From: Ruminococcus sp.
GTDB taxonomy: Bacteria > Bacillota > Clostridia > Oscillospirales > Ruminococcaceae
Assembly (NCBI GenBank): GCA_017397925.1
Contig: JAFQHO010000037.1
Span: forward strand, 124,001 to 188,000
Length of the DNA stretch: 64,000 bases
Direction: 5' to 3'
Translations under genes and position numbers: made by a program
The notes under the pieces: generated by a model
Database searches by the model: none
Told to the model about the DNA's origin: nothing
The model's input: the letters and a program-made list of their open reading frames with translations, nothing else
In this document: piece by piece, positions 1 to 7,889 of the stretch
Position numbering within the stretch: position 1 is the first letter of the stretch
Layout of the letters: each line of letters opens with the position of its first letter

Positions 1-52
1 CGATAAGCTCCTCGGGAAGATCATAATAAAAATCTGATTTTAAAAGCTGCAT
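1..52 (-). CDS. queA: tRNA preQ1(34) S-adenosylmethionine ribosyltransferase-isomerase (5' end only)
   Basis: Only the first 17 codons lie in the window. The reverse strand reads MQLLKSDFYYDLPEELI, which matches the start of QueA (D-F-x-Y-x-LPxELIA). QueA moves the ribosyl group of S-adenosylmethionine onto preQ1 in tRNA to make epoxyqueuosine, in the cytoplasm. The ATG is at 52-50 and is preceded by an AAGGAG site at about 68-62. The gene is divergent from the lysine operon. The call rests on a short stretch and is good but not certain. Confidence 0.7.
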   Translation of the reverse strand, partial: MQLLKSDFYYDLPEELI

Positions 53-149
53 ACTATAAAAGCTCCTTATCTGTTCGGAATTATACAGCAATACATCATT
101 TTTCATAGTTTTGCTCATATAATTCAAAAAATATTTTTTTAAAAAGATA

Positions 150-178
150 TTGACATATCACAAAGAAAGTGATATTAT
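150..178 (+). promoter_or_regulatory. Sigma-A promoter of the lysine operon
   Basis: A perfect TTGACA (150-155) and TATTAT (173-178) are separated by 17 bp, just upstream of the L-box. Transcription would start near 185, at the base of the riboswitch. Confidence 0.85.
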
Positions 179-184
179 AGATAT

Positions 185-357
185 TAAGGTAGAGGCGCGG
201 CTGAGATCAGTAACCTCATGGAGGATGACCGTATCCTGTGAAGTGAGATGAAAGGCGATGTCGCCGAGGTGTGATATGTGGTGAATATCATTCCGGCTGT
301 AGGTTTAACAGGCTTACGGCTGTCATCATGTTTTGTGATGGAGTGCTATCGGCATAA
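185..357 (+). promoter_or_regulatory. Lysine riboswitch (L-box)
   Basis: The segment carries the L-box signatures in order: GGTAGAGGCGCGG at 189, AGTAACCTCATGGAGG near 209, AAAGGCGATGTCGCCGAGG at about 251-269 and GGAGTGCTATCGGC near 340-353. It lies between a sigma-A promoter and a terminator hairpin ahead of asd, the expected place for lysine feedback control of the aspartate-family operon. Lysine binding is expected to favour termination at 397-424. Family assignment is by recognised conserved motifs. Confidence 0.9.
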
Positions 358-396
358 AAAATTATCAATGCCAATACTTCTATTATAACTCATGAT

Positions 397-424
397 GAAC
401 CGGTTTGCAACCGGTTTTCTTATT
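397..424 (+). terminator. Riboswitch expression-platform terminator
   Basis: AACCGGTT at 398-405 and 409-416 form a stem with a 3-nt loop, followed by TTTCTTATT. It lies between the L-box and the asd start, so it is the likely lysine-dependent attenuator. Confidence 0.75.
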
Positions 425-455
425 ATTTAAAAAATTTTTTTAAAGGAGAATGTTT

Positions 456-1535
456 ATGAAACAGTTTAATGTTGGTATAATCGGAGCTACAGGTATGGTT
501 GGACAGAGATTTGCTACACTTCTCGAAAATCATCCTTGGTTCAATGTAAAGGTTCTTGCAGCTTCTCCCAGAAGTGCAGGCAAGACATATGAGGAGGTTG
601 CAGGTGAGCGTTGGAAGATGGCTGTTCCTATGCCTGAGGCTATGAAGGATATGATTCTTATGGACGCTACAGCAGATATCGAAAAGATTGCTTCTATGGT
701 TGATTTCTGCTTCTGTGCAGTTGATATGAAGAAGGATGAAATCAAGGCTCTTGAGGAGGCTTACGCTAAGGCTGAGTGTCCTATCGTTTCCAACAACTCA
801 GCACACAGATTTACAGCTGACGTTCCTATGGTAGTGCCTGAGATTAACCCTGAGCATATTGAGATTATCGCTTCACAGAGAGAGCGTCTTGGCACAAAGA
901 GAGGATTTATTGCAGTTAAGTCCAACTGCTCTATCCAGAGCTATGTTCCTGCTCTTCACCCACTCAGAAAGTTCGGTATTAAGAACGTTCTTGCTTGTAC
1001 ATATCAGGCAATTTCAGGTGCAGGTAAGAATTTTGAGACTTGGCCTGAAATGGTTGATAACCTTATTCCTTTCATCGGCGGCGAGGAAGAAAAGTCTGAG
1101 CAGGAGCCATTAAAGGTTTGGGGTACAATCGAGAATGGCGAGATTGTAAAGGCTTCAACTCCTTCAATTACAACACAGTGTCTCCGTGTACCTGTTTCTG
1201 ACGGTCACACAGCTGCTGTATTTGTAAGCTTTGATAATAAGCCCTCCAAGGAAGAAATTCTCCAGCTCTGGGCTGATTTCAAGGGTGTTCCTCAGGAGCT
1301 TGAACTCCCAAGCGCTCCAAAGCAGTTTATCCACTATTTTGAGGAGGATAACCGTCCACAGGCTAAGCTTGATAGAAATCTTGAAAACGGTATGGCTGTA
1401 TCTGCTGGTCGTCTCCGTGAGGATACACAGTATGACTACAAGTTTGTATGCCTTTCACACAATACATTAAGAGGTGCAGCAGGCGGTGCAGTTCTCCTTG
1501 CTGAACTTCTTGCAGCAAAGGGATACTTTGATTAA
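456..1535 (+). CDS. asd: Aspartate-semialdehyde dehydrogenase
   Basis: This NADP-dependent enzyme reduces aspartyl phosphate to aspartate semialdehyde, the branch point to lysine/diaminopimelate and to threonine/methionine. The 359-aa protein opens with the nucleotide-binding motif GATGMVGQ (residues 10-17) and has the catalytic cysteine in SNCSIQ (Cys158). The SNCSxQ form and the sequence style fit the archaeal/fungal-type branch of the family. I chose the ATG at 456 because AAGGAG ends 7 nt before it; the ATG at 450 almost overlaps that site. It is the first gene of the lysine operon and sits under the L-box. The presence of the downstream dap genes supports the role. Confidence 0.95.
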   Translation: MKQFNVGIIGATGMVGQRFATLLENHPWFNVKVLAASPRSAGKTYEEVAGERWKMAVPMPEAMKDMILMDATADIEKIASMVDFCFCAVDMKKDEIKALEEAYAKAECPIVSNNSAHRFTADVPMVVPEINPEHIEIIASQRERLGTKRGFIAVKSNCSIQSYVPALHPLRKFGIKNVLACTYQAISGAGKNFETWPEMVDNLIPFIGGEEEKSEQEPLKVWGTIENGEIVKASTPSITTQCLRVPVSDGHTAAVFVSFDNKPSKEEILQLWADFKGVPQELELPSAPKQFIHYFEEDNRPQAKLDRNLENGMAVSAGRLREDTQYDYKFVCLSHNTLRGAAGGAVLLAELLAAKGYFD

Positions 1536-1563
1536 TGCATAGACAATAATTGATGTTTTTATT

Positions 1564-1596
1564 GGCGGACACGGCACGCCGTGTCCCTACAAATTA
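1564..1596 (+). repeat. Short palindrome ending in CTACA
   Basis: GGACACGG at 1567-1574 is mirrored by CCGTGTCC at 1579-1586 and followed by CTACAAATTA. Three further palindromes with different arms but the same CTACA flank occur in the window, at 18587-18609, 35444-35472 (reverse) and 37683-37707. It lies between asd and dapA. Confidence 0.5.
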
Positions 1597-1684
1597 TGTT
1601 CAAAAATAGAACTAAAGCCTAATGGCAAATGGCTAAGGGCTCTGTAATCACAATTTACGTATTATACCGAAAGGGGTTGAGTGT

Positions 1685-2575
1685 ATGAAGAACACTATTT
1701 TTACAGGTGCGGCTATTGCTATAATCACACCTATGAATGAGGACGGCTCTATCAATTTTACAGTCCTCGGTGAGATGATTGATGACCAGATTGCTAACGG
1801 CACAGATGCTATCGTTATATGCGGTACTACAGGCGAGGCTTCCACTATGTCTGATGAGGAGCATCTCGAATGTATCAGATTTGCTGTTGAAAAGACTGCA
1901 AAGAGAGTGCCTGTTATTGCAGGTACAGGAAGCAATGATACATCATATGCTATAAAGCTTTCCAAGGAGGCAGAGGAGCTCGGTGCTGACGGACTTCTTC
2001 TTGTTACTCCCTACTATAACAAGACAACTCAGAAGGGACTTATCGCACACTTCACAGCTATTGCAGACGCAGTAAATATTCCGATTATTCTTTACAATAT
2101 CCCCGGCAGAACAGGTATGAATATGGAGGTTTCCACAATTAAGGAGCTTGCTAATCATAAGAATATCGTTGCTGTCAAGGAGGCAAGCGGAAATATCAGC
2201 TATGCTGCAAAGCTTATTGCCGAATGCGGTGATGTTATTGATGTTTACAGCGGTAACGATGATATGATTGTTCCCCTTATGTCACTGGGCGCAAAGGGCG
2301 TTATTTCCGTTCTTTCCCACGTTATTCCAAAGGAAACCCACAATATGGTTCAGTATTGCCTTGACAATAATCTTGCTGAGGCTACAAAGCTCCAGATAGA
2401 TTATCTCGACCTTATCAATAACCTTTTTATTGAGGTTAATCCTATTCCTGTCAAGGAAGCTATGAATATGATGGGTGTAAACGTGGGTAAGTGCAGACTT
2501 CCTCTTGTTGAAATGTCAGAGGAGCATAAGGCTGCTCTCCGCGCTTCACTTGAAAAACATGGCTTGATAAAATAA
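1685..2575 (+). CDS. dapA: 4-hydroxy-tetrahydrodipicolinate synthase
   Basis: DapA condenses pyruvate with aspartate semialdehyde to give hydroxytetrahydrodipicolinate, the committed step to diaminopimelate and lysine. The 296-aa length is normal for the family. Visible hallmarks are TGTTGEAST-like GTTGEAST (about 47-54), the tyrosine region YYNKTTQKG (110-118), LYNIPGRTG (137-145) and the Schiff-base lysine in VAVKEASGN (Lys165). An AAAGGGG site lies 9 nt before the ATG. It is the second gene of the lysine operon, separated from asd by a 149-bp gap that contains a palindromic repeat. Confidence 0.96.
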   Translation: MKNTIFTGAAIAIITPMNEDGSINFTVLGEMIDDQIANGTDAIVICGTTGEASTMSDEEHLECIRFAVEKTAKRVPVIAGTGSNDTSYAIKLSKEAEELGADGLLLVTPYYNKTTQKGLIAHFTAIADAVNIPIILYNIPGRTGMNMEVSTIKELANHKNIVAVKEASGNISYAAKLIAECGDVIDVYSGNDDMIVPLMSLGAKGVISVLSHVIPKETHNMVQYCLDNNLAEATKLQIDYLDLINNLFIEVNPIPVKEAMNMMGVNVGKCRLPLVEMSEEHKAALRASLEKHGLIK

Positions 2576-2595
2576 ACTTCAAAGGATGTGAAAAT

Positions 2596-3345
2596 ATGAC
2601 AAATGTGGCAATATGCGGTGCTAACGGAAAAATGGGCAAAACCATTTACAACTGTATCAAGGACAGAGAGGATTGCAGAGTAGTTGCAGGTATTGACCTG
2701 TATACTGAGGAATATGCAGATTTTCCAATAGTTGACGCACCTTCAAAGCTCCCTGTCAAGCCCGATGTTATTATTGATTTTTCAAATCCTGCCTGCCTTG
2801 ACGCACTTCTTGAATACTGTCTTTCCACAGGCACTCCCATTGTCGTAGCTTCAACAGGCTATAGTGATGAGCAGATTGCTAAGATTAAGGCTGCCGCTGA
2901 ACATATTGCTGTATTCTTTACATTCAATATGTCATTGGGTATAAATCTTCTTGTAAATCTTGCAAAGAAGGCAGCTGAGGTTCTGGGAGATAGATTTGAT
3001 ATAGAAATCGTTGAAAAGCATCACAACACAAAGATTGACGCTCCAAGCGGCACAGCTATTATGCTTGCTAATGCTATAAACGAAACCTTTGACAATTCAA
3101 AGCAGTATGTTTATGACCGCCATTCACGCCGTCAGAAGCGTGAAAAGTGCGAAATCGGTATGCACGCTATCAGAGGCGGCACTATTGTGGGTGAACACGA
3201 TGTAATATTCGCTGGAAATGACGAAGTTATAACATTATCCCATTCTGCATCTTCAAAGACCGTTTTTGCGGAGGGTTCAATCAAGGCGGCTATTTTCCTC
3301 AAGGATAAACCCGCAGGACTTTACGATATGCAGGGACTTATATAA
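2596..3345 (+). CDS. dapB: 4-hydroxy-tetrahydrodipicolinate reductase
   Basis: DapB reduces the DapA product to tetrahydrodipicolinate with NAD(P)H. The 249-aa protein begins with the Rossmann motif CGANGKMG (residues 7-14) and has the family signature EIVEKHHNTKIDAPSGTA, which holds the catalytic histidine pair and the substrate-binding KxDAPSGTA. It follows dapA by 20 bp with AAAGGATG as ribosome-binding site, so the two are cotranscribed. Confidence 0.96.
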   Translation: MTNVAICGANGKMGKTIYNCIKDREDCRVVAGIDLYTEEYADFPIVDAPSKLPVKPDVIIDFSNPACLDALLEYCLSTGTPIVVASTGYSDEQIAKIKAAAEHIAVFFTFNMSLGINLLVNLAKKAAEVLGDRFDIEIVEKHHNTKIDAPSGTAIMLANAINETFDNSKQYVYDRHSRRQKREKCEIGMHAIRGGTIVGEHDVIFAGNDEVITLSHSASSKTVFAEGSIKAAIFLKDKPAGLYDMQGLI

Positions 3346-3384
3346 GGCATTAGCAACACAAAAGAGATGAAAGGATTGATTTAA

Positions 3385-4371
3385 ATGAGCAAAATCAGAA
3401 TCGGTATTGCAGGTTATGGCAATCTGGGCAGGGGAGTAGAACTCGCTGTTGCACAGAACGACGATATGGAGCTTGTAGGTGTGTTCACAAGACGTGATCC
3501 CTCCACAGTTTCTACAGTTACAGGCGTTAAGGCTTACAGTATGGACGACGCAATGAATATGACTGACGCTATTGACGTTATGATTATCTGCGGCGGAAGT
3601 GCTACTGACCTCCCGAAGCAGACTCCTGAGCTTGCAAAGTATTTCAATGTAATTGACAGCTTTGATACTCACGCACGAATTCCGGAGCATTTTGCAAATG
3701 TTGACAAGGCTGCCAAGGAAAGCGGAAAACTTGCATTTATCTCCCTTGGCTGGGATCCCGGTCTTTTCTCTCTTAACAGACTTTATGCGGAATCTATTCT
3801 TCCTAAGGGTAAGACATACACTTTCTGGGGCAAGGGCGTAAGTCAGGGGCATTCTGATGCTATCCGTCGTGTTGAGGGTGTAAAACGCGGTATTCAGTAT
3901 ACTGTCCCGATTGAAGCTGCTATGGACGCTGTAAGAAGCGGCAGTCAGCCTGACCTTACAACTCGTCAGAAGCATCTCCGTGAGTGCTGGGTAGTTGCCG
4001 AGGAGGGTGCTGACCTTGCTAAGATTGAGGAATCAATCAAGACAATGAAGAATTATTTTGACGAATACGATACAACTGTAAATTTCATCACAGAGGAAGA
4101 GTTTGACGCTGTTCACAACAAGATGCCTCACGGCGGTTTTGTTATGAGAAGCGGACTTACAGGCAATGGTGAGAAAACACATCAGATGATTGAGTATTCT
4201 CTCAAGCTTGAATCAAATCCCGAATTTACTGCAAGCGTTCTCGTATGCTATGCAAGAGCGTTAGCTCGTCTCAGTGCAGAGGGTGCAACAGGCTGTAAGA
4301 CTGCATTTGATATTGCTCCTGCTTATCTTTCACCTTTAAGCGGTGAAGAACTTCGCAAATCTCTCCTTTAA
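3385..4371 (+). CDS. ddh: meso-diaminopimelate dehydrogenase
   Basis: Ddh converts tetrahydrodipicolinate plus ammonia directly to meso-diaminopimelate in one NADPH-dependent step, bypassing the acyl or aminotransferase routes. The 328-aa sequence starts IRIGIAGYGNLGRGVE, the Ddh dinucleotide-binding segment, and contains the GWDPGLFSLNR and GWGxSQGHSDAIRRV-like motifs (here GKGVSQGHSDAIRRVEGV). Because this operon carries dapA, dapB and ddh but no dapD, dapL, dapC or dapE, the dehydrogenase route is the likely one. An AAAGGATTGATTTAA site precedes the start. Confidence 0.93.
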   Translation: MSKIRIGIAGYGNLGRGVELAVAQNDDMELVGVFTRRDPSTVSTVTGVKAYSMDDAMNMTDAIDVMIICGGSATDLPKQTPELAKYFNVIDSFDTHARIPEHFANVDKAAKESGKLAFISLGWDPGLFSLNRLYAESILPKGKTYTFWGKGVSQGHSDAIRRVEGVKRGIQYTVPIEAAMDAVRSGSQPDLTTRQKHLRECWVVAEEGADLAKIEESIKTMKNYFDEYDTTVNFITEEEFDAVHNKMPHGGFVMRSGLTGNGEKTHQMIEYSLKLESNPEFTASVLVCYARALARLSAEGATGCKTAFDIAPAYLSPLSGEELRKSLL

Positions 4372-4373
4372 TT

Positions 4374-4649
4374 ATGAAAAAGGTTCTGAGTATTATTTTT
4401 CTTGTTGCAGGGATTATAATTACTGCGATTTTCGGTTTTTATTCTGTTGGATTGATATCAGCATTTTTATCGCCTGATATCAAAAAAGCTCAGAGTGTTG
4501 GTGTAATTGGCGGTGCCGATGGGCCTACAGTTGTGTTTGTGACTTCTCGTGGTTCCATGAACCCTATTGTTGTCATTGCTGGTACAATTATTGGAATCGG
4601 AATTATTATTTACTCTGTTATTGCAATAAGAAAAATAAAGAATAAATAA
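4374..4649 (+). CDS. Small membrane protein with GGADGPT motif
   Basis: This 91-aa protein starts 2 nt after the ddh stop and has no clear ribosome-binding site, which suggests translational coupling. It has a hydrophobic N-terminal segment (about 4-31), the stretch VGVIGGADGPTVVFV (about 42-56) and a second membrane segment (about 64-86). GGADGPT is a signature of the beta subunit of Na+-translocating decarboxylases (OadB family), which is a protein of several hundred residues. The remainder of that subunit is missing here. Function is unknown; an automatic label of decarboxylase beta subunit would be misleading. Confidence 0.75.
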   Translation: MKKVLSIIFLVAGIIITAIFGFYSVGLISAFLSPDIKKAQSVGVIGGADGPTVVFVTSRGSMNPIVVIAGTIIGIGIIIYSVIAIRKIKNK

Positions 4650-4656
4650 AAAGAAT

Positions 4657-4703
4657 AATCACATCTTTTCTGCCGATAATAAAGCTGAAAGGATGTGATT
4701 TTT
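4657..4703 (+). terminator. Operon terminator overlapping the next gene's ribosome-binding site
   Basis: AATCACATCTTTTC (4657-4670) pairs over 14 bp, with one G-U pair, with GAAAGGATGTGATT (4687-4700), followed by TTTT. The right arm also contains the AAAGGA site of the gene starting at 4705. Confidence 0.8.
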
Positions 4704-4704
4704 T

Positions 4705-5139
4705 ATGGTTGAACAAGATACTATAAAGCTGCTTCGTGAGTGCGATGCAGGTATTAAAATGGGAATTTCCGCCCTTGACGAGGTGACGGAATATGCACAC
4801 AGCGCTGATATGAGGGAGTATCTCCGTGAAAGCACTGAGGAGAATGAGGCGTTGAAAAACGATTTGCAGAAAATCCTTGCAGATTACCACGATAACGGCA
4901 AGGAGCCTAACCCGATTGCTTCGGGGATGTCATGGATTAAGACGAATGTGAAGCTTAAAATGAACGAATCTGATGCAACTATTGCGGAGCTTATGACTGA
5001 CGGCTGTAATATGGGTATCAAATCCCTTAGCCGATATATGAATCAATATAAGGCTGCTGATGAGCGTTCTAAGGATCTGGCCAAGAGACTTATCAAGGCT
5101 GAGGAAAAGTTGTCACAAAATATGCGACAGTTTTTATAA
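4705..5139 (+). CDS. Small helical (four-helix-bundle-like) protein, function unknown
   Basis: The 144-aa protein is rich in Glu, Lys, Ala and Asp with heptad-like spacing throughout and no membrane segment or signal peptide. It looks like an all-helical, ferritin-like bundle of the DUF2383 type, with acidic residues and histidine spread over the helices (for example CDAGIKMGISALDE near the N-terminus and NMGIKSLSRYMNQY in the second half). The two segments with GIK(M/S)xxxAL or IKSLSRY may be an internal repeat. Family membership is a guess; I recognise no catalytic motif. It is a single gene between two terminators and shares its start region with the upstream terminator hairpin. Confidence 0.55.
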   Translation: MVEQDTIKLLRECDAGIKMGISALDEVTEYAHSADMREYLRESTEENEALKNDLQKILADYHDNGKEPNPIASGMSWIKTNVKLKMNESDATIAELMTDGCNMGIKSLSRYMNQYKAADERSKDLAKRLIKAEEKLSQNMRQFL

Positions 5140-5155
5140 TTGGTTTTATTAATGT

Positions 5156-5184
5156 AAAAGGCGGACAAATTGTCCGCCTTTTAT
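5156..5184. terminator. Bidirectional terminator
   Basis: A 12-bp perfect stem, AAAAGGCGGACA / TGTCCGCCTTTT, with a 3-nt loop and T-runs on both sides lies between two convergent genes. Confidence 0.9.
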
Positions 5185-5185
5185 A

Positions 5186-5425
5186 CTATAATTTATCGTG
5201 GAATGTACGAGAAATTATATCGTCCTGCTGCTCCTTGGTAAGTTTTACAAAATTTACAGCATATCCCGATACTCTTACTGTAAGTTGGGGGTATTTTTCG
5301 GGGTGAGCCTGAGCGTCGAGGAGAGTCTCTTTTGTGAATACGTTTACATTAAGGTGGTGACCGCCTTTTTCAACGTAACCGTCAAGTAAATCGATAAGAT
5401 TATCTATTTGTTTCTGATTTTCCAT
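5186..5425 (-). CDS. Stand-alone glycyl-radical domain of pyruvate formate-lyase (GrcA/YfiD-like)
   Basis: This 79-aa protein is the C-terminal glycyl-radical domain of PFL on its own. It contains [15 protein letters not shown] (about 25-39), [10 protein letters not shown] (41-50) and RVSGYAV (51-57), so Gly54 is the radical-bearing glycine. It starts after its own AGGAGG site, 2 bp after the small cistron upstream. In E. coli the matching segment is fused to PflB, while GrcA/YfiD is a spare domain that rescues oxygen-damaged enzyme. Here the large PFL subunit at 5627-7699 ends before this domain, so the small protein must act as an obligate partner rather than a spare. A PFL-activating enzyme is expected to install the radical but is not in the window. 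Confidence 0.88.
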   Translation of the reverse strand: MENQKQIDNLIDLLDGYVEKGGHHLNVNVFTKETLLDAQAHPEKYPQLTVRVSGYAVNFVKLTKEQQDDIISRTFHDKL

Positions 5426-5427
5426 AC

Positions 5428-5625
5428 TTATTCCTCCTGTTCATCGTCAATTGAATTTTCAGTAGGCTGACAGCAAGCGCCTTTTCCGCAGTATTCTGCA
5501 CTGTTAATCACATTTACAGTCATATCTGTATCATTTTTTACAATTACATTCACGTGTCCGCTGCCTTCTGACATAAGGGAATCTATAAGCTCTGCAAGCT
5601 CCTGAGGTGATTGTGGATTATTCAT
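5428..5625 (-). CDS. Small protein between the two PFL pieces
   Basis: The 65-aa protein starts 1 nt after the stop of the large PFL cistron, with ACGAGGAA as ribosome-binding site, and ends 2 nt before the radical-domain cistron. Its first half ([21 protein letters not shown]) aligns loosely with the start of the radical-domain protein ([21 protein letters not shown]). The second half differs: it has a cysteine cluster YCGKGACC and an acidic tail, and no RVSGYAV. It may be a diverged partial duplicate that serves as a linker or assembly factor. Function is unknown. Its tight operon position argues for a role with PFL. Confidence 0.7.
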   Translation of the reverse strand: MNNPQSPQELAELIDSLMSEGSGHVNVIVKNDTDMTVNVINSAEYCGKGACCQPTENSIDDEQEE

Positions 5626-5626
5626 T

Positions 5627-7699
5627 TTATTCCTCGTTTCTCAGCTTGTCAAGATCTAAATCACCTACAAATATCTGTGAATCCTTGCCAAGTGCATCGG
5701 GGATGATTGAGAATGTGTTGGATATCCCGTCCTGCGCCTGCTTGAAAGGAAGCTTTGCAACGGATGCAAGGGAAGCGGCAGCACCGTGAGTATCTCTGCC
5801 GTGCATAGGATTTGCACCTGGGGCGAGAGGTATTCCCATTTTTCTGCCATCAGGAGTATTTCCTGTTTTCTTGCCGTATACTACGTTTGAAGTGATTGTA
5901 AGAATGGACATTGTAGGTACACCGTCACGGTAGGTATGGTGTTTTCTAATGCAGTCCATAAACTTACGTACAACTTTTACTGCAATATCATCAACACGGT
6001 CGTCGTTGTTTCCGTATTTCGGGAAATCCCCCTCAACCTCGTAGTCGGTTATAATGCCGTCCTCGTCGCGGACTACCTTTACCTTTGCGTATTTTATCGC
6101 TGAAAGAGAATCTGCAACAACAGAAAGACCAGCTATACCTGTTGCAAAATAACGCTTTACATCTCTGTCGTGGAGAGCCATCTGGAGTCTTTCATAGCTG
6201 TATTTATCGTGCATAAAATGGATAACATTAAGTGTATTTACGTAAAGGCCTGCAAGCCATTCCATCATAGCTTCATACTTGTCCCATACGTCGTCAAAAT
6301 CGAGATAATCGCCCTCAACTGCACGGAACTTAGGACCCACCTGAACCTTTAATCGTTCGTCTACACCGCCGTTTATAGCGTAAAGAAGGCATTTTGCAAG
6401 GTTTGCTCTTGCACCGAAGAACTGCATTTCCTTGCCGACTACCATTGAAGATACACAGCAGGCAATGGCATAGTCATCACCGTGTATAACACGCATCATA
6501 TCGTCGTTTTCGTACTGTATCGAAGATGTCTTGATAGACATTTTAGCACAGTATTCCTTGAATTTTCTTGGAAGCTTCTGGGACCAGAGAACAGTCATAT
6601 TCGGTTCTGGGGCTGTGCCAAGATTATCAAGAGTATGGAGATAACGGAAGCTGTTTCTGGTTACAAGGTGGCGGCCGTCAACATCTACACCGCCGATAGA
6701 TTCTGTAATCCAGGTGGGGTCTCCAGAGAAAAGTTCATTATATTCGGGGGTACGAGCAAATTTAACGATACGTAGCTTCATAATGAAGTGGTCGATAAGC
6801 TCCTGTGCCTGTTCCTCAGTAAGAACACCTTTATCAAGGTCACGCTGGATAAAAATGTCAAGGAATGTTGAAGTACGTCCCAATGACATAGCCGCACCAT
6901 TCTGTTCTTTTACTGCGGCAAGATATCCGAAATACAGCCACTGTACGGCTTCTTTGGCATTTGCGGCAGGACGGGAAATATCGAAGCCATAGATTTTTCC
7001 AAGCTCTTTAAGCTCTTCTAAGGCACGTACCTGCTCTGCAAGCTCCTCGCGGAGACGGATATTCTTTGAAGTCATACGTACAAGAGATGTATCAATCTGA
7101 TGCTTCTTGTCAGCTATGAGTATATCCACGCCGTAAAGGGCAACTCGTCTGTAGTCACCGATAATACGTCCTCTGCCGTATGCGTCAGGGAGGCCTGTAA
7201 TTATAGCAGACTTTCTTGCAAGACGCATTTCGGGAGTGTATGCATCAAAAACACCTTGATTGTGTGTTTTTCTGTATTTTGTGAATATTTTTATGATTTC
7301 AGGATCTACCTCATATCCGTATTGTTTGCAGGCGTTTTCCGCCATACGTATACCGCCGAAAGGCTGTAATGAACGTTTGAGAGGCTTGTCTGTCTGAAGT
7401 CCTACAATTTGTTCAAGATCTTTATCTATATATCCTGCTGGGTGTGAGGTGATTGTGGATACAATTTTTGTATCCATATCGAGAACACCGCCTTTTTCTC
7501 TTTCAAGGCGGCTAAGCTCCATTATCTCCTCCCAGAGTTTTTTTGTTGATTCAGTAGGGGGAGCAAGGAAGCTCTCATCTCCGTTATATGGAGTGAAATT
7601 TTTCTTAATGAAATCGCGGACATTTACTGAGGATGTACACCAGCGTCCTTGATTGAAGCCTTCCCATTCTTTTGGATATTCGTTTATTAAATGAAGCAT
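5627..7699 (-). CDS. pflB: Pyruvate formate-lyase, catalytic part lacking the glycyl-radical domain
   Basis: PFL cleaves pyruvate with CoA to acetyl-CoA and formate in anaerobic mixed-acid fermentation. The 690-aa protein has the N-terminal features of the family (for example [11 protein letters not shown] near 113-122 and [17 protein letters not shown] near 169-185) and the catalytic cysteine pair in YAIACCVSS (Cys414-Cys415). The chain reaches the family's SIxPxALGK segment and then stops after [11 protein letters not shown], where an undivided enzyme of about 750 residues would continue into the radical domain. That domain is encoded two cistrons downstream. Both breaks are marked by a stop codon plus a fresh ribosome-binding site, so a simple sequencing frameshift is unlikely. 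Confidence 0.92.
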   Translation of the reverse strand: MLHLINEYPKEWEGFNQGRWCTSSVNVRDFIKKNFTPYNGDESFLAPPTESTKKLWEEIMELSRLEREKGGVLDMDTKIVSTITSHPAGYIDKDLEQIVGLQTDKPLKRSLQPFGGIRMAENACKQYGYEVDPEIIKIFTKYRKTHNQGVFDAYTPEMRLARKSAIITGLPDAYGRGRIIGDYRRVALYGVDILIADKKHQIDTSLVRMTSKNIRLREELAEQVRALEELKELGKIYGFDISRPAANAKEAVQWLYFGYLAAVKEQNGAAMSLGRTSTFLDIFIQRDLDKGVLTEEQAQELIDHFIMKLRIVKFARTPEYNELFSGDPTWITESIGGVDVDGRHLVTRNSFRYLHTLDNLGTAPEPNMTVLWSQKLPRKFKEYCAKMSIKTSSIQYENDDMMRVIHGDDYAIACCVSSMVVGKEMQFFGARANLAKCLLYAINGGVDERLKVQVGPKFRAVEGDYLDFDDVWDKYEAMMEWLAGLYVNTLNVIHFMHDKYSYERLQMALHDRDVKRYFATGIAGLSVVADSLSAIKYAKVKVVRDEDGIITDYEVEGDFPKYGNNDDRVDDIAVKVVRKFMDCIRKHHTYRDGVPTMSILTITSNVVYGKKTGNTPDGRKMGIPLAPGANPMHGRDTHGAAASLASVAKLPFKQAQDGISNTFSIIPDALGKDSQIFVGDLDLDKLRNEE

Positions 7700-7798
7700 A
7701 GCATCAGTTCTCCTTTTCCTGTTTTTATTCAGGCAAAGTCATATGCGGCAATGACCTGATCCTAATTAAATTATAACATATCGCTGATAATATGTCAA
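7700..7798 (-). promoter_or_regulatory. Sigma-A promoter and leader of the pfl operon
   Basis: On the reverse strand TTGACA (7798-7793) and TATAAT (7775-7770) are 17 bp apart. An AAAAGGAG ribosome-binding site lies just ahead of the ATG at 7699. Confidence 0.8.
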
Positions 7799-7859
7799 TC
7801 TGAAATCCTATCTTTTTTTATTATGTTATTATATGTACTGGTTAGAAAATATACAAAAA

Positions 7860-7882
7860 TACCGCACTTTTTTTAGTGCGGC
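7860..7882 (-). terminator. Terminator of the AI-2E-family gene
   Basis: CCGCACT and AGTGCGG (7862-7868 / 7875-7881) form a 7-bp stem; on the reverse strand it is followed by TATTTTTG. Confidence 0.75.
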
Positions 7883-7889
7883 ATAGCAT

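Noticed and set aside
3277..3975. 232-aa open frame on the reverse strand across dapB and ddh
   Set aside because: It is antisense to two well-supported genes, has no ribosome-binding site and shows no domain; it is a by-product of the codon use of ddh.
5425..5630. Frameshift or sequencing error explaining the split PFL
   Set aside because: Both cistron junctions have stop codons followed by well-placed ribosome-binding sites and ATGs, and the middle 65 codons do not restore the missing PFL sequence in any frame.
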